From Chloroflexota bacterium (GTDB lineage Bacteria > Chloroflexota > UBA6077 > CF-72), in the NCBI GenBank assembly GCA_019242065.1, contig JAFAWJ010000237.1, forward strand, positions 1 to 14,150: DNA of 14,150 bases, written 5' to 3'. The notes under the pieces were generated by a model. It did not search any database and had not been told where the DNA came from. It saw only the letters and a list, made by a program, of their open reading frames with translations. This document shows, in pieces, positions 1 to 7,061 of this stretch. Both the position numbers and the translations under genes were made by a program. How positions within the stretch are numbered: the stretch's first letter is position 1; the number at the start of each line of letters is the position of its first letter.

Positions 1-357
1 ATTCGTTCCACCAAAGACATAGGGCACCCCCAGATATCGCCGCGCGACGTCGACAGCGGCGGGGGCCGGACTAGCCGCGGGCGCGGTCTGGTTGCTCGCG
101 TCTGCCGACGACGGGCGGGTTTGGGGTTGCGCCACGGACGCCGCGGACACGGGGTTGGCAGCCTGAGCCACCAGAACGGTGGAAACGAGTGACGTCGTGG
201 CGGTCGGAAGGCCCCGCATCGCGCCGAAGAGGACGGCCAGAACCAGGACCGGCAGACAGACAGCGATTGCCAGAAACGTCACGAGTGCGGCGGCGATGGC
301 GAAGAGTCCGTGGCCGACATTGCGACCGCCGCTATCCAGCAAGAAATTTGCGGACAC
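1..357 (-). CDS. Membrane-anchored NlpC/P60 peptidoglycan hydrolase, N-terminal part only
   Basis: This open frame starts at a GTG two bases after the TAG stop of the TrbL-like gene and runs off the left edge, giving 119 visible residues. Residues about 17-47 are strongly hydrophobic and form one membrane segment or uncleaved signal. Residues about 60-100 are a Ala/Pro/Ser/Thr/Gln-rich linker. The last residues, from about 102, read VDVARRYLGVPYVFGGTN, which is the typical opening of an NlpC/P60 domain just before its catalytic Cys. The catalytic Cys, His and third polar residue lie beyond the edge and cannot be checked. Family members cut peptide stems of peptidoglycan. Its place directly after a TrbL/VirB6-like gene fits a wall-opening enzyme of a secretion machine, like VirB1-type lytic enzymes; that role is inferred. 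The GTG start is chosen because it is coupled to the upstream stop and precedes the membrane segment. Confidence 0.8.
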   Translation of the reverse strand, partial: MSANFLLDSGGRNVGHGLFAIAAALVTFLAIAVCLPVLVLAVLFGAMRGLPTATTSLVSTVLVAQAANPVSAASVAQPQTRPSSADASNQTAPAASPAPAAVDVARRYLGVPYVFGGTN

Positions 358-359
358 GG

Positions 360-1406
360 CTACTTGCCTTTCTCTTCTTTGCCGGAACCGGAGTTGAAGA
401 GCCCCGTGATCTGTCGAATGTTCGGGCCGGTCGTGGCGGCGCCCATACCCGGTGGCACGCCTGGCATGAGCCGCGGGATGCGACGCGCGAGTTGCAGGAC
501 GGCCATGCCAAGGAGCAACGTTGCCAGCCAGACGTGTCCGCCATCGGCCGGGTTTGCACCAATTGTGGACAACATGGACGGCAGACGCTGAATCAGATCC
601 GCGCCCAGGTGCAACACCAGCACCTGGATTGCCTGGACGAACACCGTGGCAAAAAATGTGCTGAACCACAGGCGTGCCCATGAGTAGGTCTGGGGTAAGA
701 CCCAGCACAGCAGCGCGAGCGGTGCGATGACCAGCAGTGCGTCGACGAGCGCGAGACGCATCAACATCTGACCCATCAAGAGCATCCCGAGCACCAGGTA
801 GATCGCCATGGCAATCAGGTTGAGCAACACTGCTCCGCCAGTTGGCTGCTGTTGCAGACTGCTCCAACCGGGCATCGTCCCGCTGCCAACGGCCTGGCAC
901 AGCGCGTTGTTCAAATCGATGACGAACTTGCCCCAGCCCAGGCTGGTGTTGATCATGATTCCACTGAGCAGGACGCGCGGGATAAGCTCGAGCGCGCCGT
1001 GATATGGAGCGCGGATGTGCGGGTGAATCATCAAGTTCACGCCGCCCCAGACCGCGACGACGGCCAGGCCGACGTCACCCACTTTGCGCATCGAGCCCCA
1101 CAGGTCGCCGACGGCCGGGTTGTCGTATGACAGCGCGGCGGGCGTCTGACTGATGACGTTGCCGCTACCCATCAGCCAGTTCATGAACCCCACGACGTCG
1201 CCGGTTGTCTTCTGGCCCATGCTCAAAACGGCGGAGTTGAACATGTCCGTCAGCCAACTGCCTGGATCGGATAGCAGCTTGTCGAGGCCAGGAGTTGCCG
1301 GAAGCTGGGGAAGCACCTGGCCGAAGCCAGTGTGTGTAGCCAGCGCGGCACTGAACGTCGGCATGGCCGCACTCAGCAACCAGGCCATCAGACTCAAGCG
1401 ATTCAC
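360..1406 (-). CDS. TrbL/VirB6-like polytopic membrane protein
   Basis: The product has 348 residues. It begins with a signal-like segment (about 1-22, ending in Ala-rich sequence), then a soluble stretch to about residue 105. About six hydrophobic segments follow, near 109-127, 138-155, 193-215, 218-238, 245-268 and 290-307. A basic, Gly-rich tail ends in GKEEKGK. This layout, with Trp/Pro-containing loops and a long central hydrophobic pair, resembles the TrbL/VirB6 family of type IV secretion inner-membrane channel proteins. I assign it by overall pattern, not by a single diagnostic motif, so the family is probable rather than certain. The start is GTG, sharing GTGA with the stop of the PEGA gene, and has a GGGGGA ribosome binding site a few bases upstream. 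Translational coupling is therefore likely. The NlpC/P60 gene follows after two bases. The pair suggests a transmembrane or wall-spanning conduit attached to the Tad locus. Confidence 0.65.
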   Translation of the reverse strand: MNRLSLMAWLLSAAMPTFSAALATHTGFGQVLPQLPATPGLDKLLSDPGSWLTDMFNSAVLSMGQKTTGDVVGFMNWLMGSGNVISQTPAALSYDNPAVGDLWGSMRKVGDVGLAVVAVWGGVNLMIHPHIRAPYHGALELIPRVLLSGIMINTSLGWGKFVIDLNNALCQAVGSGTMPGWSSLQQQPTGGAVLLNLIAMAIYLVLGMLLMGQMLMRLALVDALLVIAPLALLCWVLPQTYSWARLWFSTFFATVFVQAIQVLVLHLGADLIQRLPSMLSTIGANPADGGHVWLATLLLGMAVLQLARRIPRLMPGVPPGMGAATTGPNIRQITGLFNSGSGKEEKGK

Positions 1407-2905
1407 CTGTCGTCCCCCGCTCCGAGGCGCACCAGCCAGTAGTCATTGCTGGCCGAGGGGTTGCGGCTGGCGACGAGCAGCTCCGCGTGGGACAGGTCCC
1501 ACATTGACGTGTACGTGGCGCCGGGCTTCAGTGGCAACTGGACGACATCCTGACTGCGCGTACCGGACTCGTCGAGCAAGCGGATGCCGACGGGAGCGTC
1601 AGGTCCGGCTCGCCACAGCCCGAGCAACTGGCCGTCCTGGCGCCAGATAGCCTCGTTGAGTGGCGTGTCGCCCAAGGCAGTCGCGGTGGACTGATCCAGG
1701 TTCGCGACAAAGACCGCATGTTGCGGCGCGGGCGCCAGCCAATCGAAAGCAGCGCCTGGCGCGTGCTGGTGAGGCGCGACGAACACCATCTGCTGCCCGT
1801 CGGCCGACCAGCTCAGTGGCGGGTACGTCGGCGGCGTACTGGATGGGTCAAGATCGGCAATGTAGCGGAAGGAGCCGTCGATACCGAGAAGACACAGCGC
1901 ATTGACCTGTCCGGCGTGAGCGACAAACGCAACGTGCGTAGCGTCCGGACTCCAGATGGCGGTCCCCGGCGCGACATCGCTTGGTAGCGTGAAGGCCGGC
2001 GCGGCACGCTGGCCGTCGGCGTCGACGAACCAGGCGCGGCTGCGTCGGGCACTTCCCGACACCGGCTGGCTGGCCACCACGAGCAGTCGGTCGGCTCGAG
2101 GACTCCAGGTGGCATCGACGAGCTGCTCCGTTGCCTCGAGCGGTGGCCGCCAGCCGGATGGTGGTGCGGCCGTGCTTTCATCAGCATCGATCGCTGCAGG
2201 GGCATCAAATAACCAGAGCATGTTGAGCTTCGGCAGTGCCCGGTCGTCGGATGACGAGTCCGACCAGGCGTTCGAATCGCCGGGGGACGGCGGACCGACG
2301 TCGGAGCCCAGATATGCCAGGTGGTGGCCGTCCGGCGCGAAGGCGAGCTGAGCGCCCGGCAGCGTGCCCATCAGCAGTCGTACCTCACCGGTGGCGGGGT
2401 CGAGTGACCACGCCTGGATCTGCCGCGAGGGAGGCAGCCCGATGGTGAGCCCGAGGTTGCCGGTTTCCAGCAACCGCGCGTCGCTGAGGGTGGCGCCTGG
2501 TAACGTCGGCCGCAAGTGCGTCACGGCCGGCGCCCTGCGCCACAGTGCCGCGTCGAATGTTCTGCCGCCGGTACCCACATTCAGCGAGTACTGACTGTCA
2601 AGTGCCTCGGAAGCCTTGAGCAGGAGGGTGTGATCGCCGGGAGCCACGGGGACGTCCAGTGGTGTGGTTCCCTGCTGGTGGCCATCGACCCACACGGTGG
2701 CACCGGTGGGAGCCGATATCACCTGCAAGGGCACGGTGCCGGTCGCTGCTCTGGCGTCGGCTCGGGCGACGTTTGCCAGCAAATAGGCAATCCCGATCGT
2801 CAGCGCAACAATTACTCCGGCTGCCCAGTGTCCTCGCATACGCAGCAGCGCCCGCAGCTCTGACCGGCTCGGCGGCTCGAATACGACGGTGAACGGGAGC
2901 TCCAC
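1403..2905 (-). CDS. Membrane-anchored PEGA domain and TolB/WD40-like beta-propeller protein
   Basis: The product has 500 residues. A cytoplasmic N-terminus of about 26 residues, rich in Arg, precedes one membrane helix (about 27-47). Residues about 57-123 form a PEGA domain: it has the typical 'A-P-x-G-A-x-V-x-V-D-G' core followed by G-x-T-P-L-D-V and 'APGDHTLLLKAS'. The rest, about 150-490, contains repeated propeller blades seen as 'AFAPDGHHLAYLG', 'TWSPRADRLLVVAS', 'IWSPDATHVAFVAH', 'SWSADGQQMVFVAP' and 'IWRQDGQLLGLW'. The product is thus predicted to be anchored in the membrane with a large outer domain, perhaps a wall- or surface-facing scaffold; no enzyme motif is seen. The GTG start is favoured by a GGAGG site six bases upstream and by the fit of the membrane anchor. 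It lies downstream of an intergenic repeat array and a terminator-like hairpin, so it may begin a separately controlled segment. Confidence 0.75.
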   Translation of the reverse strand: MELPFTVVFEPPSRSELRALLRMRGHWAAGVIVALTIGIAYLLANVARADARAATGTVPLQVISAPTGATVWVDGHQQGTTPLDVPVAPGDHTLLLKASEALDSQYSLNVGTGGRTFDAALWRRAPAVTHLRPTLPGATLSDARLLETGNLGLTIGLPPSRQIQAWSLDPATGEVRLLMGTLPGAQLAFAPDGHHLAYLGSDVGPPSPGDSNAWSDSSSDDRALPKLNMLWLFDAPAAIDADESTAAPPSGWRPPLEATEQLVDATWSPRADRLLVVASQPVSGSARRSRAWFVDADGQRAAPAFTLPSDVAPGTAIWSPDATHVAFVAHAGQVNALCLLGIDGSFRYIADLDPSSTPPTYPPLSWSADGQQMVFVAPHQHAPGAAFDWLAPAPQHAVFVANLDQSTATALGDTPLNEAIWRQDGQLLGLWRAGPDAPVGIRLLDESGTRSQDVVQLPLKPGATYTSMWDLSHAELLVASRNPSASNDYWLVRLGAGDDR

Positions 2906-2911
2906 AAATAA

Positions 2912-2916
2912 CCTCC
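2912..2916 (-). promoter_or_regulatory. Shine-Dalgarno site of the PEGA/propeller gene
   Basis: On the minus strand GGAGG is followed by six bases (TTATTT) and GTG. It decides the GTG start at 2905 over an alternative frame beginning slightly upstream. The strong site fits independent initiation after the 187-base gap. Confidence 0.7.
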
Positions 2917-2952
2917 ACTGACGATCGGGATGGCGTCAGCTTGCGGAGGAGG

Positions 2953-3024
2953 GCGTCACGCGAAGCGTCACGCGGTTGCTAAAAAGCGTCACACAGGACG
3001 CGAAAAGCGTCTCGTGGGTGTCAC
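2953..3024 (-). repeat. Intergenic GTGACGC direct-repeat array, copy B
   Basis: Plus-strand GCGTCAC (minus GTGACGC) occurs at 2953-2959, 2965-2971 and 2986-2992. A variant GCGTCTC lies at 3007-3013 and GTGTCAC at 3018-3024; GCGTCAG at 2933-2939 may be a further edge copy. Spacings between the main copies are 12, 21 and 21 bp. Several copies are followed on the minus strand by a T run (CTTTTT). The block fills most of the gap between the LysM/BTAD gene and the PEGA gene. Plus-strand 2952-2971 is identical to 11061-11080, and by my count 36 of 41 bases match when the alignment is extended to 2992 and 11101. Function is unknown: an operator array, an RNA element or an intergenic mobile repeat are possible. 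Confidence 0.75.
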
Positions 3025-3051
3025 AAATCGGTTCTGTGCCACGAGACGCTT
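3005..3051 (-). terminator. Perfect 13-bp inverted repeat with T tract, terminator- or attenuator-like
   Basis: Plus-strand AAGCGTCTCGTGG (3005-3017) is the exact reverse complement of CCACGAGACGCTT (3039-3051), with a 21-base loop that can itself pair CACA with TGTG. Read in the direction of transcription, the stem ends in CGCTTTT and is about 40 bases past the TAA of the LysM/BTAD gene. This looks like an intrinsic terminator or a partial one. The tail has only four Ts before CGCG, so it may attenuate or stabilise the 3' end rather than fully stop transcription. Confidence 0.55.
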
Positions 3052-3092
3052 CTAGAGTTACGGATCGGGCGGTGGAATCACCACCACCCGGG

Positions 3093-6000
3093 TTAGACGA
3101 TGGCTGGTTCGCGCTCCCTGAGTCCTGAAAGCAGTCGCTCGTACTCCTGCGTGGTCTCGCGGCCGGGCTCGTCTGCGTTCTCACTGTCCGGAAGGTCGAG
3201 CTCTTCGGCGAGGTCATGAAGGGTCTGGCGCAAGCGCTTTTCCTCGGCAATGAGTGCGTCACGGTCGCTCCGCTGCGCGTGCAGTCGGAACAGGGCTTGC
3301 CAGAGACGCTCGTCGGCCGGATCGATCTCAGTCAATTCGCGATAAAGGTCGATCGCGGCAGCCAGGTCGCCACTTTCTGCATACAGCTCCGCGAGCCGGG
3401 TGGAGGCATTCTGAAAGAGACGTCTGAAGTGCTCGCGCAACGTCACCCCGCTGTCATCGCGCTCGTCGAGCCATGCGTAGCGGCGGACGTCAGGGCCGGT
3501 GAGCAGGTCGCCTACGTACAGCGCGCGCGCGTGTTCGAGGCGCTGGATGGCCGTGTCGTCGGGATTGATGCGCACGCTGTGCAGTAACTCGAGGAACTCG
3601 TGCGCGTCGGAGTGCACGATCTCAGGATCCACGCGAAGCACGCGACGTTCCAGGCAGATGCCGTCCACTTCTGGGCCGCCAGCTACCTGGTGGAACTGGC
3701 GGCGAAGCCGGAAACGCAACTGGCGGAGACGATGCGCGATATCCTCGACGGTCTCGTCCTGGGGCCACAGTGCGTTGACAAGTGCATCGCGCTGGACTCC
3801 ATCCGCGGGCTGTGACGCTAGAAAAAGGAGCAATTCCCAGGGCTTAGCGTCGCCTCCGGTGCGTGGCCAGATAGTTTCTCCGGCGCAGACGACACGCGGA
3901 ACCCCAAAGCAGAAGATCTGGATCGGTGCCTGGCGGACCGGGTCCAGTTCGTCAGGCGGATCAGGCTCCGATGCCGGTTCGAGGGGCTCCGACGGCGGAG
4001 ATTCCGAATCTGGTGGACGCTCGTCATCTGGCGGAGCCTCCGGAGGATCCAGCGGTCGAGGGCGGTCGTGCCCCGGCGACGCCGACGAATACGCCGAACG
4101 CATAACTTTGACGAGCCGCTCCAGGTGCTCGCTCGCAACCTGGTAGCCGTAGAGTTCGACTGGCTCGCGGCCGTCCAACCGCAACAGCAGCCGACCGCCG
4201 CCGCCCAGGAAGGCCGCGTCGGCCACGCCCAGCAGGGCGACGCTGGCTTCCTCGGTTTGCATACGCAGCACCATTCGGGTAGTGAAGTGTGTGGTCAGCG
4301 GATCACCGATGGCCCGTTCTGGATCTGACGCGGCCGCGGCGAATCGGACGCCGAGGTCAGCCGACCGCGCGGACAACAAGGCGAACCGAGCGGCGGACTG
4401 GCCGAGTGTGTTCAGCTCGGGGATCACCACGAGCAGGTCGGCCTCGGCGGGGTGAGCCGCACGCGCATCGAGTTCGGCGCGCAGATCTTCGGCGGCGAGC
4501 AACAGCGCCGACTCGTCGGCAGGATCGACAACACGGGTCAGGTGTGGCAGTGCGAACAGGGGCGCGGGCAATGCCCTGTTCGCGGCAAGTAGCCAGACTT
4601 GGAGTTGTTCGGGTGACCGCCGCGCTGTGAGCGTGGCAACCAGGCTGGTCAGGATGGTATCGGCGCCATGCCCAGGCAGGCTGGCAACCAGAACGTGACC
4701 GAGGCTGCTCCAGGCGACCGAGTACATCTGCCGGTCGTACAGGACGCCCAGCGGTACGAGGCACGGACCGTTCGTGGCGTTCGCATCGCTGCTGGGCAAC
4801 AGGCGCGTCTTGCGCAGTCGAGAGAGCTGCCAGAGTACGTCCTGGTCCGCCGATACGCATGCATCGACCTCGGCGCCCAGAGCCGCCGCGAAGGGCTGCG
4901 CCAGTTCGAGCAGGACCGGCTGTTCGGCCAATCCGCAGCGAAGCGTCAGGGTGGTGGAGGAACGTCCATGCCGGACGGCCAGCACCCCAAGATTGGATGA
5001 GGGGACCAGGCTGGATTCGGCGAGGAATTGCTCGAGCTGCGCGACGAGTGCGGCGACCGGGTCGAAGCCGATACCATGCAGACCGCGAGTCAAATCGTGT
5101 GCGAGGAGAGCCTCGGCGAAGCCGCCCTCGACCACGACCTCACTCTCGGGTTCTTGTGGCAGCGGGCGGAGACGGCGGATCCGCCTGGCGCCGAATGTCA
5201 GGCCGGCCGCTCCCGCTAGCGCGAGCCCGCCGGCGGCGAGTGGCAAAGCGGGAATATCCGATCGCCAGGGGGGTGCTGGCAACGAAAGTTCTGAGTCGCC
5301 CGCGGAGCTGGCAGCGGCCGCTTCAGGTGCGGCGGATGGCGTCGGGTCCGGTTGTGCAGGGGACGTATCCGCCGGATCGAGTGCTACCGGCTGGAGGGCG
5401 TGGTGCGTGCGCAGCAGGGGCGGCGGGGGTGCTGGCTGCGGGGTGGGTTGAGGCTCAGGCGGCGTGGGATCAGCCGCGGCCGCCAGAACGTGCGATGCAT
5501 CCGGAGGATCGACTGGATGGCGGTCGACCGGAGTCGGTGGCGTCGAGGCAGTCTGCAGCTCGGCGGGCGCCGGATCGGATGGAGCGGGAGGATCTGCAGG
5601 CGGCGCCGGGTCGGCGGTGGCGGCAGCATCTGGCAAACGCAAGTGGAGCCCCGGCCAGATGATGTTGGCATCCACGAGCGTGTGTCTGCCGTCGTCGGTG
5701 ACAGCGCCGCGGTTCAACTCGAAGAGATCCGTCCAGCGCAGCGGATCGCCGAGGGTGGAGGCGGCAATGGAGGACAGACTGTCGCCAGCACGAACGGTGT
5801 ACCAGCGCTGTCCGTTGGAATCCTCGGCCTGCCAGGTTGCGTCCGGCACCACGAGCTGCCAGCCCGGGCGGATGACACCGTGGGCGGTGAAGACCTGGCC
5901 ATCGGCCATCGACCGCCCGACATTGGCGTCGACCAGCCGACGATAGGCGGTGCCTGAACCGTACGCGTGTTCGGCGATCGACCACAGCGTGTCGCCCGGG

Positions 6001-6548
6001 CGGACCACGTACGTCGGAGTCGATGGCGACGGATCGGTGACGCCGGATGCGGCGTCGTTCCCATCAGGAGTCGCGGTCGAGACCACAATGGTGTCCACGG
6101 GCGGCAGCGATTGGGCCGATGCAACAGGAACCCCGCGGCTGATGACCTGTACGGCGAACGCCGCCGCCACCGCCCGGCGCGCAAGCGGGACGCTGGCGCG
6201 ATCGACGAAGGCGCGCAGCGAGCGCACCCAACCGCTGCCGCCATGCGTCAGCAGATCGGCTGCCACAACGATGGACTCGAGCAGCAGCGACAGCATGATC
6301 CAGGTCCAAATCAGCCACGCGGTGTCGACCAGCACCAGGAGGACTCCGTCGAGGGGCAGCGTGGCACCTGCCAGCACTGTCAAAACGTCGTCCCAGTGGG
6401 GGAGACCGGTGGGCAGGCGTGGCGGTCCGGCCGCGGCGCACAGGCCGAGTCCGGCCACGAGCATCAACGCCACGAAGGCGAGCAGTTTCACCCGGTCGGC
6501 ATGCGAGCCTCTAAAACGGAGTTCGTCGTCGATCAGTTTCGGGTCCAT
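3093..6548 (-). CDS. Membrane LysM protein with degenerate FtsK-type ATPase domain and C-terminal BTAD regulator module
   Basis: The product has 1151 residues. Predicted membrane segments lie near 20-40, 70-97 and 125-145, placing the following region outside. Two LysM domains follow: about 178-236 (YVVRPGDTLWSIAEHAYG) and about 249-306 (YTVRAGDSLSSIAASTLG). A long Pro/Ala/Thr-rich linker runs from 308 to 430, a further membrane helix from about 434-453, and a basic stop (RRIRRLRP). The cytoplasmic part has an FtsK/SpoIIIE-like core (about 598-790; PLGVLYD, HVLVASLPGHG, SPEQLQVWLL, LPHLTRVV, LLVVIPEL, TRMVLRM, LGGGGRLLLRL). Its nucleotide-binding residues are lost: the P-loop Lys-Ser/Thr reads Ala629-Asp630, and Walker B Asp is Pro710. 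After an acidic Pro-rich linker come a winged-helix OmpR-like domain (about 876-975) and a BTAD/TPR-like domain (about 980-1115). It could sense wall or pilus state through LysM and act on DNA from the membrane; that role is inferred. ATG start, upstream GGGGG. Confidence 0.8.
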   Translation of the reverse strand: MDPKLIDDELRFRGSHADRVKLLAFVALMLVAGLGLCAAAGPPRLPTGLPHWDDVLTVLAGATLPLDGVLLVLVDTAWLIWTWIMLSLLLESIVVAADLLTHGGSGWVRSLRAFVDRASVPLARRAVAAAFAVQVISRGVPVASAQSLPPVDTIVVSTATPDGNDAASGVTDPSPSTPTYVVRPGDTLWSIAEHAYGSGTAYRRLVDANVGRSMADGQVFTAHGVIRPGWQLVVPDATWQAEDSNGQRWYTVRAGDSLSSIAASTLGDPLRWTDLFELNRGAVTDDGRHTLVDANIIWPGLHLRLPDAAATADPAPPADPPAPSDPAPAELQTASTPPTPVDRHPVDPPDASHVLAAAADPTPPEPQPTPQPAPPPPLLRTHHALQPVALDPADTSPAQPDPTPSAAPEAAAASSAGDSELSLPAPPWRSDIPALPLAAGGLALAGAAGLTFGARRIRRLRPLPQEPESEVVVEGGFAEALLAHDLTRGLHGIGFDPVAALVAQLEQFLAESSLVPSSNLGVLAVRHGRSSTTLTLRCGLAEQPVLLELAQPFAAALGAEVDACVSADQDVLWQLSRLRKTRLLPSSDANATNGPCLVPLGVLYDRQMYSVAWSSLGHVLVASLPGHGADTILTSLVATLTARRSPEQLQVWLLAANRALPAPLFALPHLTRVVDPADESALLLAAEDLRAELDARAAHPAEADLLVVIPELNTLGQSAARFALLSARSADLGVRFAAAASDPERAIGDPLTTHFTTRMVLRMQTEEASVALLGVADAAFLGGGGRLLLRLDGREPVELYGYQVASEHLERLVKVMRSAYSSASPGHDRPRPLDPPEAPPDDERPPDSESPPSEPLEPASEPDPPDELDPVRQAPIQIFCFGVPRVVCAGETIWPRTGGDAKPWELLLFLASQPADGVQRDALVNALWPQDETVEDIAHRLRQLRFRLRRQFHQVAGGPEVDGICLERRVLRVDPEIVHSDAHEFLELLHSVRINPDDTAIQRLEHARALYVGDLLTGPDVRRYAWLDERDDSGVTLREHFRRLFQNASTRLAELYAESGDLAAAIDLYRELTEIDPADERLWQALFRLHAQRSDRDALIAEEKRLRQTLHDLAEELDLPDSENADEPGRETTQEYERLLSGLREREPAIV

Positions 6549-6596
6549 ATCAACCCCCGGTGTGCTTATGGATTTGGCTGAAGTCGAGGTGGTGGC

Positions 6597-7061
6597 TCAG
6601 TGCCCGCTGCCGTCGTGAATGCCGTACTCAACGTCGGCGAAAGCTTCGGCGTCGACGGGAACGGTGTCGATTGCCGCAATCCGCAAGAAAGCAGTTGGAA
6701 GACGGGCCTGGATCAACACGTGCACGCGCCGACTCCCGACCTCGACCTTCGTCTGCGGAGGTGCAAGCCAATCGCCGCCGCTGGATGCCAGAGCCTGGTC
6801 GACGTAGGTTCGTGCGGCGTAGGTGGCAAGCGTCGGGTCGAGTTGCACATCCGACCCGCCGCTGGCCCGCAAACGTGGCATGTCCAGTTGGGTGGCACCC
6901 GCGCGCGCGGCCCCGTCGACGATGCTCTGTAATTCTCGGCGCTCATCCAGGAGGACGCCGCCATCGATGGCAAGACCGGCGATCGACACAAACAGCGGAA
7001 TGGCCAGCGTGACCCACACCAGCGCCTGTGCGCGGCCGCGTCGACAGCGGGCTCGAGGCAT
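6597..7061 (-). CDS. TadG-like pseudopilin
   Basis: The product has 154 residues. A short basic head (PRARCRRGR) leads into AQALVWVTLAIPLFVSIAGLAIDGG, a single hydrophobic helix at about 12-32, then 'ERRELQSIVDGAARAGATQL'. The 'AIDGG ... R-x-L-Q-x-x-x-D-x-A-A-x-A-G-A' pattern is the N-terminal signature of TadG-like Flp pilus assembly proteins. Known TadG proteins are often longer, with an added outer domain that is absent here. The residue at +5 after the putative processing site is Trp rather than Glu, so prepilin peptidase processing is doubtful. Its ATG shares one base with the TGA of the NERD-TadE gene (TGATG), so translation is probably coupled. It likely helps build or anchor the pilus with the two TadE-like proteins encoded just upstream. 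Confidence 0.75.
   Translation of the reverse strand: MPRARCRRGRAQALVWVTLAIPLFVSIAGLAIDGGVLLDERRELQSIVDGAARAGATQLDMPRLRASGGSDVQLDPTLATYAARTYVDQALASSGGDWLAPPQTKVEVGSRRVHVLIQARLPTAFLRIAAIDTVPVDAEAFADVEYGIHDGSGH

Noticed and set aside
2516..2522. Further GCGTCAC copies inside genes (also near 3256, 10865 and 13606)
   Set aside because: They are single, unspaced and inside coding sequence, at a frequency expected by chance in GC-rich DNA.
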